NCBI GenBank assembly: GCA_903813345.2
Contig: CAIIXF020000011.1
Span: 16,287,754-16,351,753 of the forward strand
Direction of reading: 5' to 3'
DNA length: 64,000 bases
From: Owenia fusiformis
Taxonomy: Eukaryota > Annelida > Polychaeta > Sabellida > Oweniidae
Under the pieces are notes generated by a model that saw only the letters and a program-made list of their open reading frames with translations, searched no databases and was not told the DNA's origin. Shown here piece after piece: positions 43,776 to 56,249 of the stretch. The position numbers were made by a program, and so were the translations under genes. The stretch's first letter is position 1. Each line of letters opens with the position of its first letter.

Positions 43776-45108
43776 GCCATTTCATCAGTGCACCCACTAC
43801 GCACGCAGTTAGAATAGCATTTTTATTTCAAAGTTGAACGTGCCGTTTCGAACTGCTACTTTGTTTGTGGCATGTAAATGGATGCATGTATACTACGTGA
43901 CAAGTTGCACCACATAGATTTTCATGCAGTGTCCCAATCTTCACCGATGAAAATAAACAAATAAAGTAGTTCCAGTTTACAGGACTATATTCTTGCGATT
44001 CTTTTCTAAGAATGGTACATTTAGAAAGTACTTACCCCAAGCTTTACATACATAGCTCAAATGGCCACTGTACATACACTTAAACTTACTATCACACCAT
44101 TGGATTTGGCATGGTTTCGCATTCTCAAAATTCATTTCGTTCGTTGCGTACCTTCACTACCTCTCTGACGTTGTTAAAATTGTTCTAAAATTCCCGGGGC
44201 ACGATCTGAGAAAGCTTCAGAAATTAGTACAATCTGTAATACTTTATCAGACAACGTCGAAATTTTAATATAACATAAATTATAATGCTTACAAATGATT
44301 TGACCGTCGAAATTGGTAATCTACGTTGTATTTGATGTGTGTTCAGGTAAGAATCTCCGCGGAGCAACAAATTGTAAAATGTCAAGATCGATAATCCCTG
44401 GGATCAAGGTATGAGGTTCCGTATCCATCCGCCAAAAGGTTTTGATTCCAAAGTATATTTTGGGGGAAAAGTCAATATTATGAAAGATATTGAACTTTTT
44501 GTAACTGTAACATTTTTTGAGACACACTGTAGTTTTCATAGAGTAACTTCTATTAACATTCGTGTCGCTGCATTTCAGTGAAATCGAGATGTTCCCCTGT
44601 ACCATCTATTCTCATCCTTGGTTCCGAATCATTTCAACCACAATGCATTACTGTAATAGTTTAGTTATATAATTAACATGCTTTTACAAACGATCTGATT
44701 GATTCATTTCCTGCATTGGTTCACCCTTTGCAAAACTTATAAAAACAGCCTTAAATCATGCAATAAGCGGCTCAATCCAAGAGTGAATTACTCGTTTTTG
44801 AGGCCAGGGTATTTTTTATTTACCAAATCGTATTTCAAGGACATGTACTGACTATATCCCCGATATCGTGATAAAATCAGAAAGGACTCTAGGATGCATT
44901 GAAAGCAAAATTACCAGGAGCATAGTATTCAATAGATATGAGTATAATGATTCCCGTTGACACCAATGTGAAATTTCAAATTTCCCGTTCTAGACACGCA
45001 ACACTGACGCTGAACAGGTACAGTATTGAAGCGCATACAAAGGTATACAGCTAATTCCTATGTTGAATTCACGCTTTCGCTTAAATCTTCCCGTTCACGT
45101 TTACATTG
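43776..45108. other. No gene; short match to the composite element's repeat
   Basis: 44408-44440 matches the first 33 bases of the 469-bp repeat (GGTATGAGGTTCC onward) with one difference, then diverges. I found no clear right end. The rest is unannotated. Confidence 0.5.
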
Positions 45109-45110
45109 TA

Positions 45111-45729
45111 CAGGGTGGGCCAAAAAAAACGCCACTTTTTTTCAAGACGCTACAACTTTTTTATTTTCCAACCTACATACCCCAAATTTTGCAGTTATAT
45201 AGTGCCAGGGTTTTTAGTAATAATATAATGTAAAAAGTCCTTCAACTTTGATTATATTTGATCTAAAAGAGGAGTTCAATTGGTCCCCCATTCTATTTGA
45301 TGATATATTTTAGTTTTAGTCGCCTTGCTGATATAGCAGTATCAATGAAAGGTTAGCTAAGTTTTTTCAACCTGTCTTAATTGCCAACTTTAGTTAAGCA
45401 ATTTTCTAGATTAGGTGCCTTCATACAATCTCCTGGAGACCTTCCCATACCCTATACTCACTGGAGTTTGCGTCAGGGCTATAGGCTTGGCGATCATCAG
45501 GTCGAATCACTTCAGGAATATTTTGTAAATTATGCTTATTTCTCATGGCACACCACATGTTTAAGTGTGACGCTGGTGACATATTTTATTCATGTAAAAG
45601 TGTATAATTCATGATCTATGGCTAGATAACAACCTCAAGTTTCATTAGGTATGCAAATTATGATTTTGTATCAGAAATTAAAAAAGTTATAGCACTTTGA
45701 AAAAAAGTGGCGTTTTTTGGACCACCCTG
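45111..45729. mobile_element. MITE with CAGGGTGGGCC ends and TA target duplication
   Basis: CAGGGTGGGCC, then an A-run and CGCCACTTTTTTTC, is inverted at the right end, which finishes GGACCACCCTG. TA flanks both sides (45109-45110, 45730-45731). CAGGGTG-type ends with TA are common among mariner/Tc1 MITEs. The 619-bp interior is non-coding. Confidence 0.85.
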
Positions 45730-45751
45730 TACAAACATAACCTCTCTTGTA

Positions 45752-47378
45752 ATGCCTGGGTCACATAGCCGCCGGGCGCCGGCCGATGAGTAGTCATCTG
45801 CCGATTTATAAATCGACCGGGCGCCGGTGACTTTTCACCGATGTCTTGATCTAATCGTGAGTATGGTCACATTAGTACAGGCATCGTACGGCGCCCGCAA
45901 TCAATTGAATCTGAAAGACATCGCACGGGTATCGCAAGGCTATCGGCCGATGGCCGTACGGGACCCGCCAGGACATCGGTCGATTTACAGGCCTCTAGAT
46001 TTATACTTAATCCCTGAATGACCCAGTGTGACTGTTCCACATGGCGTGAATGCAACATTTGAAAACGAAATACTTTGATAAACAGGACTTCCAGGATAAT
46101 AATGTTTTCATGCAATAAAAATCAGAAAAAGAAGATGCTCTTTTGAGTAAATAGGTTCAATATTTAGAAAAAATGTTGACATGGGGTCCCTATTCATTAT
46201 TTTTCGAATTGTTTGATTGATATTTTTATCATCATGGGTACTTCAATTGAAAGAAAACATATTGTTTTAATAAAAACACTCTATTTGTGCCCAGAAGGTA
46301 CTCATGGTGAAAGATATGACCGTCTAAAATCACTTGCCATACTGGACGTGGTCTTTTCATCAAAGTGCACCCTGATCTTAATTCATTTTTAGATCTTTCA
46401 TATAAAACAATACTATGTCTACCTGTCCATCCGATGCTATTAGCAAAATTCCCTATTTCTCCATCTTTCTTTCGTCTGTTCTTGTAAAGAGAATTAGTTT
46501 GGTCATAAAGATATGGCTTCGAAGAAATTGGCATATTTCTTCTGTTTCAAGTGGAGTACCCGCTTCCCTATAGACACATCTAAATCTTCATCATCCACCA
46601 GCTCAGTAGCATTGTTATTTTCTTTTTCCACCTGTCTTCCCAAGGCCTTCCTCATATATGGCCCATTGGCCTTATCCCCTCTATCCTTAGCCTTTGGCAT
46701 ATTACGTTGTAATTGAGACGTAATTAATCGTAGTAAAATTGTGACCCTTGAAATTACTGTACTCACAAAAACATTCCGAAGGTTTTTAAATGCATGAGTG
46801 AATATACGCATAAAAATGTAACACTCTATTCAATGTGTATGACAGACATACACGATTAATGTCAATATAAGAACGACTAGATCAACCCACCCACCCAGCC
46901 ATTCAAATGTGTGCCATTGTTTTACATGTATATACAGTAAGCTTAATCGTTCCATTTATGTTTTATAAAAATCTCTGACAGTGTGTAGTAATTATAATTC
47001 CTTACCTCATTATTTTTAAAACCTTTATATCACTTTATAAGTAATCATTATTAAGATTTATCCAACAAATCAGCACGCAAAATCCAAAGATGACCGTGCG
47101 ATGCCACCGGGCGCCGTAAGATAATCGTACGATGATCGGGCGGGACACGGCCGGGTAGGTACCGATGAGTTTGGTTGAGAAAAAATCGCCAAGACATCGG
47201 CAACTTTTATCTCCGCGATAAAACTCTGCCGGCGCCCGTACGATGTCTAAAAATCGGCCGATGAGTGGCGATCATCGCCCGGCGCCCGTACGATGCCCGG
47301 GCTCGCCGGCCGATTTTGAACAAAATACTCATCGGCCGGGCGCCGCAGTGAAAATCGGAGCCTATGTGACCAAGGCAT
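45752..47378. mobile_element. 1.6-kb TIR element with GGCGCCCG-rich subterminal repeats
   Basis: ATGCCTGGGTCACATAG at the left end is inverted at the right end with one mismatch (CTATGTGACCAAGGCAT). Both subterminal regions (45765-46000 and 47085-47365) are dense in CCGGGCGCC, GGCGCCCGTACGATG and ATCGGCCGATG boxes in both orientations. These GC-rich blocks contrast with an AT-rich centre that holds minus-strand ORF remnants. The target duplication was not resolved because the flanks are themselves partly palindromic (TTGT/ACAA). Superfamily unknown. Confidence 0.75.
46232..46811 (-). pseudogene. Unassigned ORF fragments inside the GGCGCCCG element
   Basis: Two minus-strand frames overlap. 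One (46503-46811) has a basic-then-acidic stretch with MPKAKDRGDKANGPYMRKAL, then ELVDDEDLDVSIGKRVLHLK. The other (46232-46534) contains KKDGEIGNFANSIGWTGRHS and RPRPVWQVILDGHIFHHEYL. Composition looks more protein-like than neighbouring chance frames, and a frameshift near 46510 could join them. I do not recognise the family. They could be a decayed transposase or a captured host gene fragment. Confidence 0.35.
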
Positions 47379-49149
47379 AACAAATCGAACGAACTGTTGC
47401 GGATAGATATGCAGAGTTCGATGTCTGCAGCTGATATTTTGTCAACTGTTTCTATCGACTACTCTAGTCAATTGATATATCTGTATCACATTTCGGAAAT
47501 GAACGGTATATAATATCGTGACAATACGATGGCGAGAAGCCTATTTCATTGATAATGGGGCGAATTCGATAGGAAATCTGATCGGAAATTGAATTTTTTC
47601 GATTTTCAGGTAGGCTATCCCCGAGCAATACGTTCAGTGCTTGGTAAGACATTGACAATAATATAACCTAATAATATGGTAGTGAATAGCTTATTCCATT
47701 TATTATGGCAGAAATTCAATCAGAAATCTAACAGGAAATTGAAATAGTTTAATTTTTAAAGATAAGCAACACTATTCCGTCCTTCCCAAGGTTCTTGACC
47801 GTTTCTGACACCGTGATCAGTTCAGATATAGTCCCTGTCAATAGCTCTATTACTTTGCATGCGAATCCATTTGAGTGACATTTTAATGAAAGTATGCCAA
47901 TGACGATATATGTCACGTGACTGTGGATTTACTTATTTATCATATGGATTATTTTACAAACCAATATGCAATTATCAACTGCATTGGTGTATTATTACAC
48001 CATAATTATTCCGAGCTTTTAACTTCTAGTTATCATCATTTATTGTTATTGTTATTGTGAAAACTACTGAACGACAGGGTGATCCATAATTTATGGTACA
48101 AATTACATAGAATAGAATAGGATAAAAGATGTTATTTCTTGTGAAAACTGTTTAATTGTTAAGAATTATAGATGTATTATCACTTATGATTACCATTGTT
48201 TTCCCACATCAAAGCACCTATAGCTTCTGAGCCCTTTGATATTTTTCTGATTAGCAAGCTTTAATCTGTCATATGATATTATCTATTAATATTCTTATTT
48301 TTTGTTTATCTTAAAAAGCGCAAAGCGACCTTTCAAATGAGCCATGACTTATGTTTTAACAATTTTTCCTTGCATATATAGACCAAAATGTCGGATTTGA
48401 ATTTAGTACATTTCCCTCTTAATCTTGGGCACACTTTTGACTCTGTAGAATAATTTAAATTTTTGTGATATGACCGGTTTTCCTATGGCCATGCTTTATC
48501 AAAGCACCTAATATCTGCAAGGGGGGGGGTCAATCCGAAATTATATTGGAACAATACCAATACATACATTCATACATCTGAATACTAAATCACTAATTGG
48601 CATTTGTTGCACATCCGATCTTGTAATATGAATTATAAAGACAAAAACAAGTTAAACTTGAAATTGCTGACTATTCAATATCACGTTACATTGATTTCAA
48701 TGATATTTTGCGATACCTGCTATCTTTGAAAGGGTATACATTAGTTCCAGAAAAACTTTCACCATAGTTTTATTTGAAAGATATATGAAATAGATGCATT
48801 TTTTGGCACTAAAAATAATTGTGAAAGAAAAACGACAATTTATCACAAAATGTCAAAAATTGACACCCCTGAGGTCATGTTGACCTAGATTTGATCCTTG
48901 TTGACCTAATTAAAAATATTCTGTAGAGGTTATTGAATAAGGTTTACAACAATACCAACAATATTGAAATCAGACAAGTATATAGAAAATCGCAGAGGAG
49001 GGGGGGGGGTTGACCCCTCTTGTAACTTAGCGTTATAACAAAGGTTGCAGACATTAGGGTTAACCTGCCATATCTATTGATGTACATGTATCAAAGTTTC
49101 TACTGGGCGCTTGATGTATCATTTAGCACCTACTGAGCGCCTGGATATT
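47379..49149. other. No gene seen; possible worn piggyBac-type relative
   Basis: G-runs at about 48521-48530 and 49001-49009, both followed by (T)TGACCCC-like or GTCAATCC sequence, and an AGGGTTAA at 49056-49063, recall the MITE at 17837-18487. A left end could not be found, so the relationship is unproven. Confidence 0.35.
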
Positions 49150-49620
49150 AACCTGTCTTATCCTATGCCAAGTAGAGTTTTAGGGAGATAAGTTGGTAAG
49201 ATATATCCCGTATCCTGATTTTGAGGTTTCCATATCCTGAACCTCCATATCTCCCGCCATATCTCCCGCTCCAGGGCATATCTTCCCGCTTCGAAAAAAA
49301 TTGAAAAAAAATTGAAAAAAAGAAAAAATGTAAAAAAAATTGAAAAAAATAAAAAATTGAAAAAAATTTGAAAAAATTGAAAAGAAATTAGAAAAATGTA
49401 AAAGAAAATTGAAAAAATTGAAAAAATGAAAGAAAATTAGAAAACCTTACTTGGTATAGGATAAAGCAGTTATGTACGGTCGGTTTGGATATTGGGTTCA
49501 TCCCTCGTCAGATATGCACATCTACCTTCGGTCCCTACGGTCCCTCAGGTAGATATGCATATCTCCCTCTGGATAAACCCCATATCCAAAACCTCCCAGT
49601 ACATAACCCTTATTTATCCC
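49150..49620 (+). repeat. Interspersed repeat with foldback, plus copy of the family at 14422-14690
   Basis: CGTATCCTGATTTTGAGGTT and GATAAAGCAGTTATGTACGG match the reverse complement of the 14422-14690 copy. Between them lies a low-complexity GAAAAAATT tract (about 49287-49440). The right side folds back: GTTTGGATATTGGGTTCATC against GATAAACCCCATATCCAAAA, around an AGATATGCACATCT-like core. Confidence 0.7.
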
Positions 49621-50737
49621 ATACTTGGACGTGTTTCAGGTACATAAAGCCGGTTTGTAAAAACTTATATTTTCATCAGCGGACAGATATACGTGTAGCT
49701 TTACGTCCCGCTCCGAGCGGGCAGATATAGTATATCTGCCATCTACGTCATAATCGCCGTTCCCATATTGGTTCATTTTTTGTAATGTTCGCATACTGTA
49801 AACGACAATGGAGACAATCGCGATCTGTTTGATGCTTCAAAGAAGGCCAAGGAGCAGTATGCCCTGTTAATAATCAAAGATTCGAACAGGATTGAAATAA
49901 TTCCACGGTTGGTTGCAACGTTTCAAAGACTGTGGCCAATTGAACAATGTGAACCAAATGACCAAGATTGGTATGGGATGAACAGATCATCCTATAGTCG
50001 GTTCAGGATATTGGGATTATCCCGAGGCTAATATAATATATCTGCCCGAGGACCGTAGGTCCCGAGGGTAGATATTGGCCAAGGGAACCTCATAAAGGAT
50101 AATCTCTATATACAATTAAACCTTGCCCAGTGTTATTTTATTCTTGTAAGTTTGATCGGTTTATTCCAAATGGTCGTGTTTTTATGACCATTTTGCAAAA
50201 CAAACGCCAAAGCACACCAAAATAACCCAATATGTACCCCAATAATTTTATACTTGGGGGTATTTAAAAGGTCATGTGTACACTGACAATCCAAGAACCA
50301 TCAAAGTTGAAACAAGAGATTAAAAAGGAAAATGAGAGCCATTACACAAGGTATATATTATCGTGTTTTTAGAAAATTATTGCGAAACACATAATTGTCT
50401 CCCAACAATGGATGTACAATAGATAGTCATGTTTACAAGGTAAACGACTTACAGAATTCCTTACAGCGATTCAAATACAACCATTTCAAGTCAATGCTAC
50501 ATGGCAATTAAATTGAGTAATTGCCACGTTTCATGTTCAATAATATGTTATTTCCGAACTTTTCTTTAATGATTGTCCTGAGATTTGACTTAAATGATTA
50601 TATTCATGCTTAAGAAAAATAGATGGAAATACGAGGGATGATCATGAAGTTATCATAACATTAACATAATCATAACATCTCTCTGTAGACATGGAGAAAT
50701 CCTCTATGACATCACACAATTCAAATGATCAATTCAT
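49621..50737. other. No gene; further copies of the AGATAT/TCCCGAGG palindromes
   Basis: 49680-49740 and 49995-50085 contain paired boxes such as ATATCTGCCCGAGG and CCCGAGGGTAGATAT, similar to 28640-28790 and 30530-30590. No supported coding region. Confidence 0.45.
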
Positions 50738-50898
50738 TTAACCCTAGAAGCCATAAGGACGTGCTCTCTTGAGAATAAAATCACGCAATCTTATATAATC
50801 ATAGTTTTTAAAGTTGTTACGCCACAGTATATACTTGGATGAAGTATATTGAGGAAATTTTCAACATCCTAGCTTTACTAATAAATATTCTACAGGGC
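50738..50898. mobile_element. Truncated piggyBac-like MITE fragment
   Basis: Begins TTAACCCTAGAAGCC, as at 17833, and continues with homologous internal sequence (AATAAAATCACGCAATCTT, then CATCCTAGCTTTACTAATAA). It has lost the G-run and the right end. Confidence 0.75.
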
Positions 50899-51819
50899 CT
50901 CTTTAGCTAGAGGGGACAGCATTTGTTGCACAAAGATAAAATTCCCTATACTGAAAATGTGCAGTTATAACTTATAAGGGAGATACAACGTGACCTGTCA
51001 TATGTTGTACTCTTTATCCAAGAAAATGCCATGTTAATGAAAAACGAGTATTAGCGACTGACAATAAAATACAAAGACATAACGGACCCAGATGACTGGT
51101 TAATGCAGACTGGGAATACTTAACCAAATTTAATTATTCCAAGATACAGAGTGCAATCAGATCGTCGCTTTCTCGTTAATATATGGTGGATGGTAAATTT
51201 AAACGTTTGGACATCTTGAGCTAGCGGCATTTTCAGAGCTGGGTAAATATGCCAATCCATTTCTAATTTCTGTAAAACATCATAAATAAATAGAGGAGTT
51301 TCTAAATAATTTTGAAATCTCGCTAATTCTCGTTTTTTCATGAGATTTTAAGAGATTTGCACATTTTACCTCTAATGACTTACTTTTCTTTCTTTTTAAA
51401 ATTCTTTAAAATCATGGTTTAATCGTATGACAACCAACATTTTCATGTTTAATCACAATATGTTCATTGACAGGATCATTTAATAGTATGCCATTCAAGT
51501 TTCAGACAGATTTAACTAGCACTCTTTAAATTTGATAAATCATGAAATTAAGTGACTATTGCAAGCTTTTAGCATAGAACTCAAAGGAAGGTTGGCCCAA
51601 GATGAACAACGGTGACATCTATTATGTCAGCTTTATTCAGCTTTATTTAGCTATTTAGAAACTATACTATTGAACGTCAGTATTGGCTCTCTTAACGGTG
51701 TCTTAAACAAAACTTAATCGCAATTTAAGTGTAAAGTTGATGTCTTTTACAAACATACATGTGTGATTTCATCAAATAAATCATTCCATCCAATGCATAA
51801 ATAACTAGATAACGGCAAC
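50899..51819. other. No confident gene
   Basis: A 73-codon minus frame at 51120-51341 (with FQNYLETPLFIYDVLQKLEM) has a plausible composition but no recognised family or supporting context. Confidence 0.4.
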
Positions 51820-52595
51820 TCCGCGGAGTAGCAAATCGCAACGAACAAAATATCAATTACCGAATTCCAATCAATTATACTCATTACTTTGGTTAAAATT
51901 GAAAAATTTAAATTTTAGAATTGTGAATTCCTGCAAAGCAGCCATTTTGAAATATCTGACGTACAAATCTGAAAAATAATACCATAATTGTGATCTACTC
52001 CAAAATTCCTTCAATTTGAGTATAATATAGCCATACTTTGAAGGGATCGAAAAATTATTGCGAAATCGAACATTAGACGACCATTTTGAATTTTACAAGG
52101 CTCGAATCAGAAAAAAAGATACAATATCTGCAATCTACTCTTAATTGCCTTTCATTTGAGTATAATAAAGCTATACTTCAGAAAGATCTAAAAATTAGCG
52201 ACAATTTCTGTTTTCCTGACCCCCCCCATACACGGCCCCTGGGGGTCAGGGTGAAAAACACGGAATATATGTGAAATAGATAGATGTTGCGAATATACTA
52301 CCAACATTTCCAACAATAATATTGATTACTTTGGTTTAGAATGAAAAATTTATGATTTTTGCGAAAAAGTCCCGTCATTTTTAAAGCGGCAGCCATCTTG
52401 AAAAAAACTATTCATCAATATACATCTTTCCACCAAATATGAAGAAAATCCGTCAACTAATATTTGAGTTATCTTCCGGACAGACGGACGGACTGACTGA
52501 CTGATTGACGGACTGACGGACGGACGGACGGACGGACAGACGGACGGACGGAGGGCTTCACTATATCCCTACCGAACTTTGTTCGTTGGGATAAT
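51820..52595. repeat. Interspersed repeat ending in a GGAC microsatellite
   Basis: Two diverged tandem blocks (AATCTGAAAAATAATACCAT... and AATCAGAAAAAAAGATACAA..., each followed by an ATTTGAGTATAAT box and GCTATACTT) lead into a GACGGACGGACGGACG-type tract at about 52485-52552. The element then ends in TATCCCTACCGAACTTTG and TTCGTTGGGATAATTA. An ordered repeat-plus-microsatellite tail like this suits a non-autonomous transposon end. Confidence 0.6.
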
Positions 52596-54732
52596 TACAG
52601 TTCAGAGATTTGTGTCTCGAAGTCCGCGCTTTACGTATTTTATCTGAATGTTCTTCAATCAATGTAAAAAAGGAGTGTCATTCATTGATCATAGATACGA
52701 GTTGTTAAAGCCCTCTGAAATCAGCTATGGATCTCTGGGTTATTCATTACGTATTAACCCGTTGTGCGAAACCTCCATTGTCTAAAATACTAGTGGTAAT
52801 TTTGCCTAATCATTTCATTTGCCTATTGCCTAATTTTAACCAAGTTCAGAAAATTAAATGTCGGAAATCCTATCTTCATAAATTGTTATCCAATGGGAAG
52901 TTTCTTGTTACTTAGGAAAATTTAAATTAGGAAAATGATAAAATTTGACCATTCGGCAAATTAACCACTCGGATTAAATACTACAGTACTGCGCAATATC
53001 AAATTGTTTTTAAGGGACTCAGGTGCTACATTCATCCCTCAGAATATTTTTCATTTTTCTAACTACTGTTTGATACACTTAACGACCTCATTTATCATGC
53101 AGTCACTTATGGGGCCAGTTAAGCTTCTAAATATGACGCTCCATCTGTGTGAGAATTGATTAATTTTTGAACTCTAAACTTATGGTCATGATAACTGGAA
53201 CTTATGCTATGCAAATCCACGCAATATTGCATTAAATCATATCCATGGAGTATTGTATAAGGGAGCATCTCAAAAATTCAATGTTGGATTATATTATAAA
53301 CTGTATTTGCACAGTTGATCTGTGACCCCCCTCCCCCTCATAACTGTGTTTGAGAAATGTTGATATGCGTTATTTCAAAAGTCACACTTTATCTAACATA
53401 AAATGTAAAATATAATAATTTCTATAACTATTCAAATATGTATTTTTGTACCTTATCAGAAGTGCACTGGACAAAAAGGTCACTAGGAGTCTAGGACTAT
53501 GTATTATATTGATTCTGCCTCGACTTTGGAATATCATTTATGATACTTCGAAGATAAGTCTAGAAACCACTTGTTGATCTGCATGATCTTCAGAGATGAC
53601 AAAGAAACATAGACCATGTCTAGACAGAAGATGAATTTTCTTAAAAAACACTATTTGCACATTGAACAATCGATAAAATGTCAGAAATACCTTGATTGAT
53701 TAAGATGGGAAGTATCTTACAAGAGAACCTTATATTTAGCTGTCAAGACTTGTAAGTCTCAAACATCAATAGTTTAATCGAATAAATCTCACTCATTCCA
53801 TACCAAATCTCACGAATCATCATCACCATTGTTTGAATCGTGTAACTATGCCCTACATTGAATCTGTCTTGACTTTGACATATCATATGATAACATTTGA
53901 TCGTTTAATAACGTCATTTCAAAGGGCAATAGTGAAATATTGGACCTTCAATATTTCACTTTTTTGCCCGCAATAATTACTATTATTACCACCGTTAATG
54001 CTCAGGGCTGAAATAGAAAATTTGAAATAGAAAATCTTACGCACTGAACGATATCACTTTTCCCGGGAAACATAGCCGGGCGGATAATGTCATTATTGCC
54101 CGACTAAAGTCATTAACGCCCGACACAATATTGCTCACGTCAATATAGCAATTTAAATGCCTTCTCACTTAGTACTAAAACCCATAGAACAGGCCCTAAA
54201 TAATATTCCTTGTTTATCAACATGTTCTGACAGAGATGGAAAAAAGACCAACCTTATTTTAAGCTCGCATTTTGAACAACTTGATGCAAGAAAAAGAAAA
54301 TGATTTTCCTTAAATCTAGAAAATGTTCAAGAGACGATAAATCACCCTCTATTTGCTGAACAACTTTAAATCTGGATTCGAAGCCTTTAGATCTGGTTTG
54401 GAATTGACAAATCATCATACACCATAATTTGGTTCCCAGCATTAAATTAAAGGCTCAGTCTGATCCATTGAGCAACCTTTACAAAAATGGTCTTACTTCA
54501 GAATTTTATTCTCTAAAAACAAACATTTTTAGTTTATTGCAGGTTTTTGAATTTTTCTACTTTTTTTATTGTGCTTAATGCAAGTTTTTTCGTGTCTATG
54601 TTATTTATTACCCTTGGCCAAAGATGGATGACACTTTTGGCGTAAAAATCAAAGTGAATGAAAGTAAAGGGGAAGAGTTATGATAGTCGGAAGTTGATGT
54701 CAATAAAAATGAATTTCATTAAATATTGATAG
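52596..54732. other. No gene seen
   Basis: AT-rich; a short perfect hairpin lies at 53933-53962 (AGTGAAATATTG, loop, CAATATTTCACT). Open frames are short and domain-free. Confidence 0.45.
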
Positions 54733-54985
54733 TTATAACATACCTATGATGATGTATAGTGCAAAGTGTACACAAGACAGCGGGCCAATATAAGTTTTGA
54801 AAAGCCCGCGCCCGCTAACTTTCTGATTGGTCAAGGCGCTGACGTCATAACCAATCAATCGAAGATAAAACTGCGCGAGCAATTTTTATAAACTCATTTC
54901 AATCATTTTCAAACCATTTGTTTGTCAATTCTATAAGAAAAACGGTACTCTCTGACCAGTCTACATCATCATAGGTATGTTATAA
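54733..54985. mobile_element. Small MITE, TTATAACATACCTATGATGA ends
   Basis: The 24-base left end is exactly inverted at 54962-54985. The 253-bp interior is non-coding. The element abuts a separate hairpin on its right. Confidence 0.8.
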
Positions 54986-54990
54986 ATCGT

Positions 54991-55103
54991 TTATGTCACT
55001 ATCGTGGCACATATGCCCTCGGTTCTCAGAGATCAATGTCCCTCCCAAGGTCGGGCCATATATCACTGAGACCTCGGGCATATATGCCACGATAGTGACA
55101 TAA
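54991..55103. repeat. Strong hairpin / mini-foldback
   Basis: TTATGTCACTATCGTGGCAC pairs with GCCACGATAGTGACATAA across a loop containing GGTTCTCAGAGATC. The 113-bp palindrome has an architecture like the one at 42335-42427. Confidence 0.82.
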
Positions 55104-55500
55104 CCTCTAATTACTTATTTTTTATACTGTAGATAAATGGAAAGTGATCATTATTGCTCGGTTTGATAGCTAAACATTTAGCATATTGAAATTACAATAT
55201 GATTTATTTCATGGAAATCAAGCCACTGTTGACTATCTCATGATTTTTTAAGGCTGAGATACAGGTATTCGCGAATTGCCTTCTCTTCACGAATTTGGAA
55301 GAAAAACGTTTTTTTACAAAAAGTACTTGGGAAATACCTTTGAAATTTGTTTGCATGTTTTTGAATATATGTGCAAATTGTTTTCGGAGAATTATGATGA
55401 AAACATTATCAAAATTTGGGATATAATTTTCGTTCTCCTCTTCCCTAGATTTTAATTTCACTAATTCGCGATTGATTTACACATGCTTTTGGTTGGTGGT
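55104..55500. other. No gene seen
   Basis: An 85-codon minus frame (55204-55461) is lysine- and asparagine-rich without recognised motifs. Confidence 0.45.
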
Positions 55501-56008
55501 TGTTACGCGGTAAACAAAATACAAATATATGCCATATTCCGCAACGAATATGGGATATTCACTTGCGGTGTATGACAGATTCACCTGCGGTATATGTCAT
55601 ACACACTAACCAATGAGAACGTGATGCTGAAGTACGCAATTGTAAATTGCATCGATTGGACGAACGAATAAAAGTTTATAAATTATTATAGTGATTACTG
55701 AATCAGCAGTACAGTGTATCGAATATATCAACTTATGCCGAGGTATCACTCACCAATCTCACGTAATAAACTTACTCAATCAATCCAGGATTCATATATA
55801 AGTACTCTACGCACTAACATTATTCGTAATCCAGCCTAGTTTTACATTTAGAGTAGATCCTCGCATCCATTCAAATCAAAACTTTCAGTATCACGTTTTC
55901 ACCTGCAGTATATGTCATATTCATATTTGTGATACGAGTGAATATGCCATACTCACCTGCGGTATATGGCATATTCCGCAGGTGAGTATGTCATATTCCG
56001 CAGTGAAT
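55501..56008. mobile_element. TGTTACGCGG family element, copy C (truncated)
   Basis: Starts TGTTACGCGGTAAACA and follows the inverted orientation of copy A, but stops at CGCAGTGAAT (56008), missing about 120 bases of the far end. The left flank is GGTTGGTGGT; no right target duplication remains. Confidence 0.82.
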
Positions 56009-56245
56009 GGCGTCATTTTTTGCGACCAGATTGCCTGTTTTCGTGGGCTTATTGTGTGAAAATATGTATGATGTGATATCCTCTTTGAGTTTCCTTTTCT
56101 GTGGGGTCCAGTACCCCGGCATCAGTGCAGAACTACCGCTCAAAATCATCATGGTTAGATCTAACGTATTAGGAACAAATAACAACTCTGCACTTGTATT
56201 TTTGAAGGAGTTGCCTGTCTCTGGAGGAAAGATGGTGATCCCCGT
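55991..56245 (-). other. Possible orphan exon or gene fragment
   Basis: On the minus strand a TTGTCTGTTAG sequence (a plausible splice acceptor ending at 56246) precedes an open frame of about 85 codons. It reads GITIFPPETGNSF, then SGSSALMPGYWTPQKRKLKE, then DITSYIFSHNKPTKTGNLVA, and runs into copy C, where it ends. Composition is more protein-like than neighbouring frames. I recognise no family. It may be the remnant of an exon cut off by the element, or chance. Confidence 0.3.
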
Positions 56246-56249
56246 CTAA

